NCBI GenBank assembly: GCA_964516635.1
Contig: CAZEZY010000148.1
Span: 1 to 5,389 of the forward strand
Direction of reading: 5' to 3'
Length of the DNA: 5,389 nt
From: CAZEZY01 sp964516635
GTDB lineage: Bacteria > Pseudomonadota > Gammaproteobacteria > Burkholderiales > Burkholderiaceae_C
The notes below the pieces were generated by a model. It saw only the letters and a list, made by a program, of their open reading frames with translations, did not search any database and was not told the DNA's origin. A program made the position numbers and the translations under genes. This document shows, in pieces, positions 4,342 to 5,389 of this stretch. The first letter of the stretch is position 1. Every line of letters begins with the position of its first letter.

Positions 4342-5389
4342 ATGGGGATGTGGGGCAAGCGGATGGTCATGGCTGGGCTGGTGGGCGTGACCACCACGCT
4401 GGCTGCCAGCAATTTCGACTGGGGTCTGCCCGCCTGGGTGCCCGAACCGGTGGTGCCAGCCGGCAACCCCATGTCTGCGGCCAAAGTGGAACTGGGGCGC
4501 CACCTGTTCTATGACACCCGCCTGTCGGCCAACCAGCAAATGGCCTGCGCCACCTGCCACCACCAGGACAAAGCCTTTACCGATGGGCGGGCCCGGTCGC
4601 CAGGCGTCACCGGCGAATCGGCGCCCAGAAACTCGCAGAGCCTGGCGAATGTGGCCTACATGCCGGTGCTGACGTGGGCCAACCCTTTGCTGACGGAACT
4701 GGAAGTGCAGGCCCTGATCCCGATCTTTGGCGAACATCCCGTGGAGATGGGAATGGCCGGGCGTGAACAGGCGTTGTTCGAGCGGCTGGGGACAGACGCC
4801 CAGTACCAGCAGCTTTTTCGGGCGGCTTTTCCAGAAGAGGCCAGACAGGGTGCTCACGCGCTGTTCTCGCTGTCCACCCTGACCAAGGCACTTGCCGCTT
4901 TTCAGCGGACCATGCTGTCCTTCGACAGCCCGTATGACCGCTACCGATACGGGGGGCAGCCCGATGCCATCAGCCCCGCCGCCAAGCGGGGCGAAGAGCT
5001 GTTTTTCGGCGAACGCATGGAGTGCTACCACTGCCACGGTGGATTTCTGTTCAACGACAACCTCCGGCACAGCCGTCTGCCGTTTCCCGAACTGGGCTTT
5101 CACCACACAGGCCTCTACAACACCGACGGCCGGGGCAGCTACCCCAAGGGGCATGAAGGCTTGCAGGACATCACCGGTCGGGCAGAGGACCACGGCCTGT
5201 TCCGCACACCGAGCCTGCGCAACGTGGCGGTGACGGCGCCCTACATGCACGATGGCTCCATGGCCACTTTGCACGACGTGATTCGCCAACACTACGCCGT
5301 GGCCGGCCGGGCCACCCTGGAAGGCAAAGGCAGCAGTCCGCTGCGCAGTGCGTTCATCGAAGGGTTCGATGTCACCGACGAGGAAATCA
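4342..5389 (+). CDS. mbnH: MbnH-like di-heme c-type enzyme (MauG/CcpA superfamily), 3'-truncated
   Basis: The frame is open from the ATG at 4342 to the window end, giving 349 residues. A Sec signal peptide at about 1-22 (LAAS23-N) predicts a periplasmic location, where c-type hemes are attached. FDWGLPAWVPEPVVPAGNPMSAAKVELGRHLFYDTRLS at 25-62 is typical of the MXAN_0977/MbnH branch. Two heme-binding motifs are present: CATCH at 69-73 and CYHCH at 228-232. Trp112 in TWANPLLTELE is a candidate inter-heme tryptophan, and FGEHPVEMGM and TAPYMHDGS (298-306) are conserved in the di-heme peroxidase superfamily. MbnH oxidises a Trp of MbnP to kynurenine through a high-valent di-heme state; pairing with the gene just upstream supports the same role here. 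The last visible residues, FDVTDEEI, resemble the start of the final helix of this superfamily, so only a short C-terminus is missing. An ordinary cytochrome c peroxidase is less likely given the partner. Confidence 0.93.
   Translation, partial: MGMWGKRMVMAGLVGVTTTLAASNFDWGLPAWVPEPVVPAGNPMSAAKVELGRHLFYDTRLSANQQMACATCHHQDKAFTDGRARSPGVTGESAPRNSQSLANVAYMPVLTWANPLLTELEVQALIPIFGEHPVEMGMAGREQALFERLGTDAQYQQLFRAAFPEEARQGAHALFSLSTLTKALAAFQRTMLSFDSPYDRYRYGGQPDAISPAAKRGEELFFGERMECYHCHGGFLFNDNLRHSRLPFPELGFHHTGLYNTDGRGSYPKGHEGLQDITGRAEDHGLFRTPSLRNVAVTAPYMHDGSMATLHDVIRQHYAVAGRATLEGKGSSPLRSAFIEGFDVTDEEI

Noticed and set aside
4204..5292. Long open frame of 362 codons on the - strand opposite the di-heme enzyme
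   Set aside because: It lies antisense to a gene with two heme motifs and clear family sequence. Its translation is low-complexity in character with no recognisable domain, as expected for a GC-rich shadow frame.
1..5389. CRISPR array, tRNA, rRNA or insertion sequence
   Set aside because: No regularly spaced repeats, no tRNA- or rRNA-like stretch, and no transposase or terminal inverted repeats were recognised by reading both strands.

Overview
The window is GC-rich and reads as a betaproteobacterial chromosome segment, most likely Burkholderiales and perhaps a Comamonadaceae-type organism. That placement is inferred from codon use, the long-form PurC, and the pairing of DUF2946 proteins with PCu(A)C copper chaperones; it is not a species identification. 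All genes that can be supported lie on the + strand. A run of exactly 100 N (1258-1357) is an assembly gap, so the true distance across it is unknown.

Layout. Bases 1-854 hold the 3' part of purC (purine biosynthesis), a housekeeping gene at the edge of the accessory region. From 890 onward every gene looks exported or metal-related, apart from one regulator. The order is: a DUF2946 protein (A) that runs into the gap; a canonical periplasmic copper chaperone PCu(A)C with a His-rich tail (1362-1844); a second DUF2946 protein (B, 1856-2251); a small Crp/Fnr-type regulator (2314-2919); a second, divergent PCu(A)C protein (2931-3404); an MbnP-like lipoprotein (3433-4326); and an MbnH-like di-heme c-type enzyme that leaves the window at 5389. 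The spacings after 2314 are short (11, 28 and 15 bases), so 2314 to the end is probably one transcript.

How it works together (inference on established family knowledge). MbnH and MbnP form the 'metallo-mystery pair'. In the studied methanotroph example the MauG/CcpA-like di-heme MbnH oxidises a tryptophan of MbnP to kynurenine, and this creates a copper site. Here the pair sits beside two PCu(A)C copper carriers and two small exported CxxC proteins, with a dedicated regulator and no visible methanobactin gene. The most economical reading is a periplasmic copper acquisition or delivery locus in an organism that need not make methanobactin. The points most worth attention are this gene combination, the altered metal-site spacing in the second PCu(A)C, the ungapped DUF2946 paralogue pair with a shared palindrome at the same offset, and a probable leaderless promoter in front of DUF2946-A.
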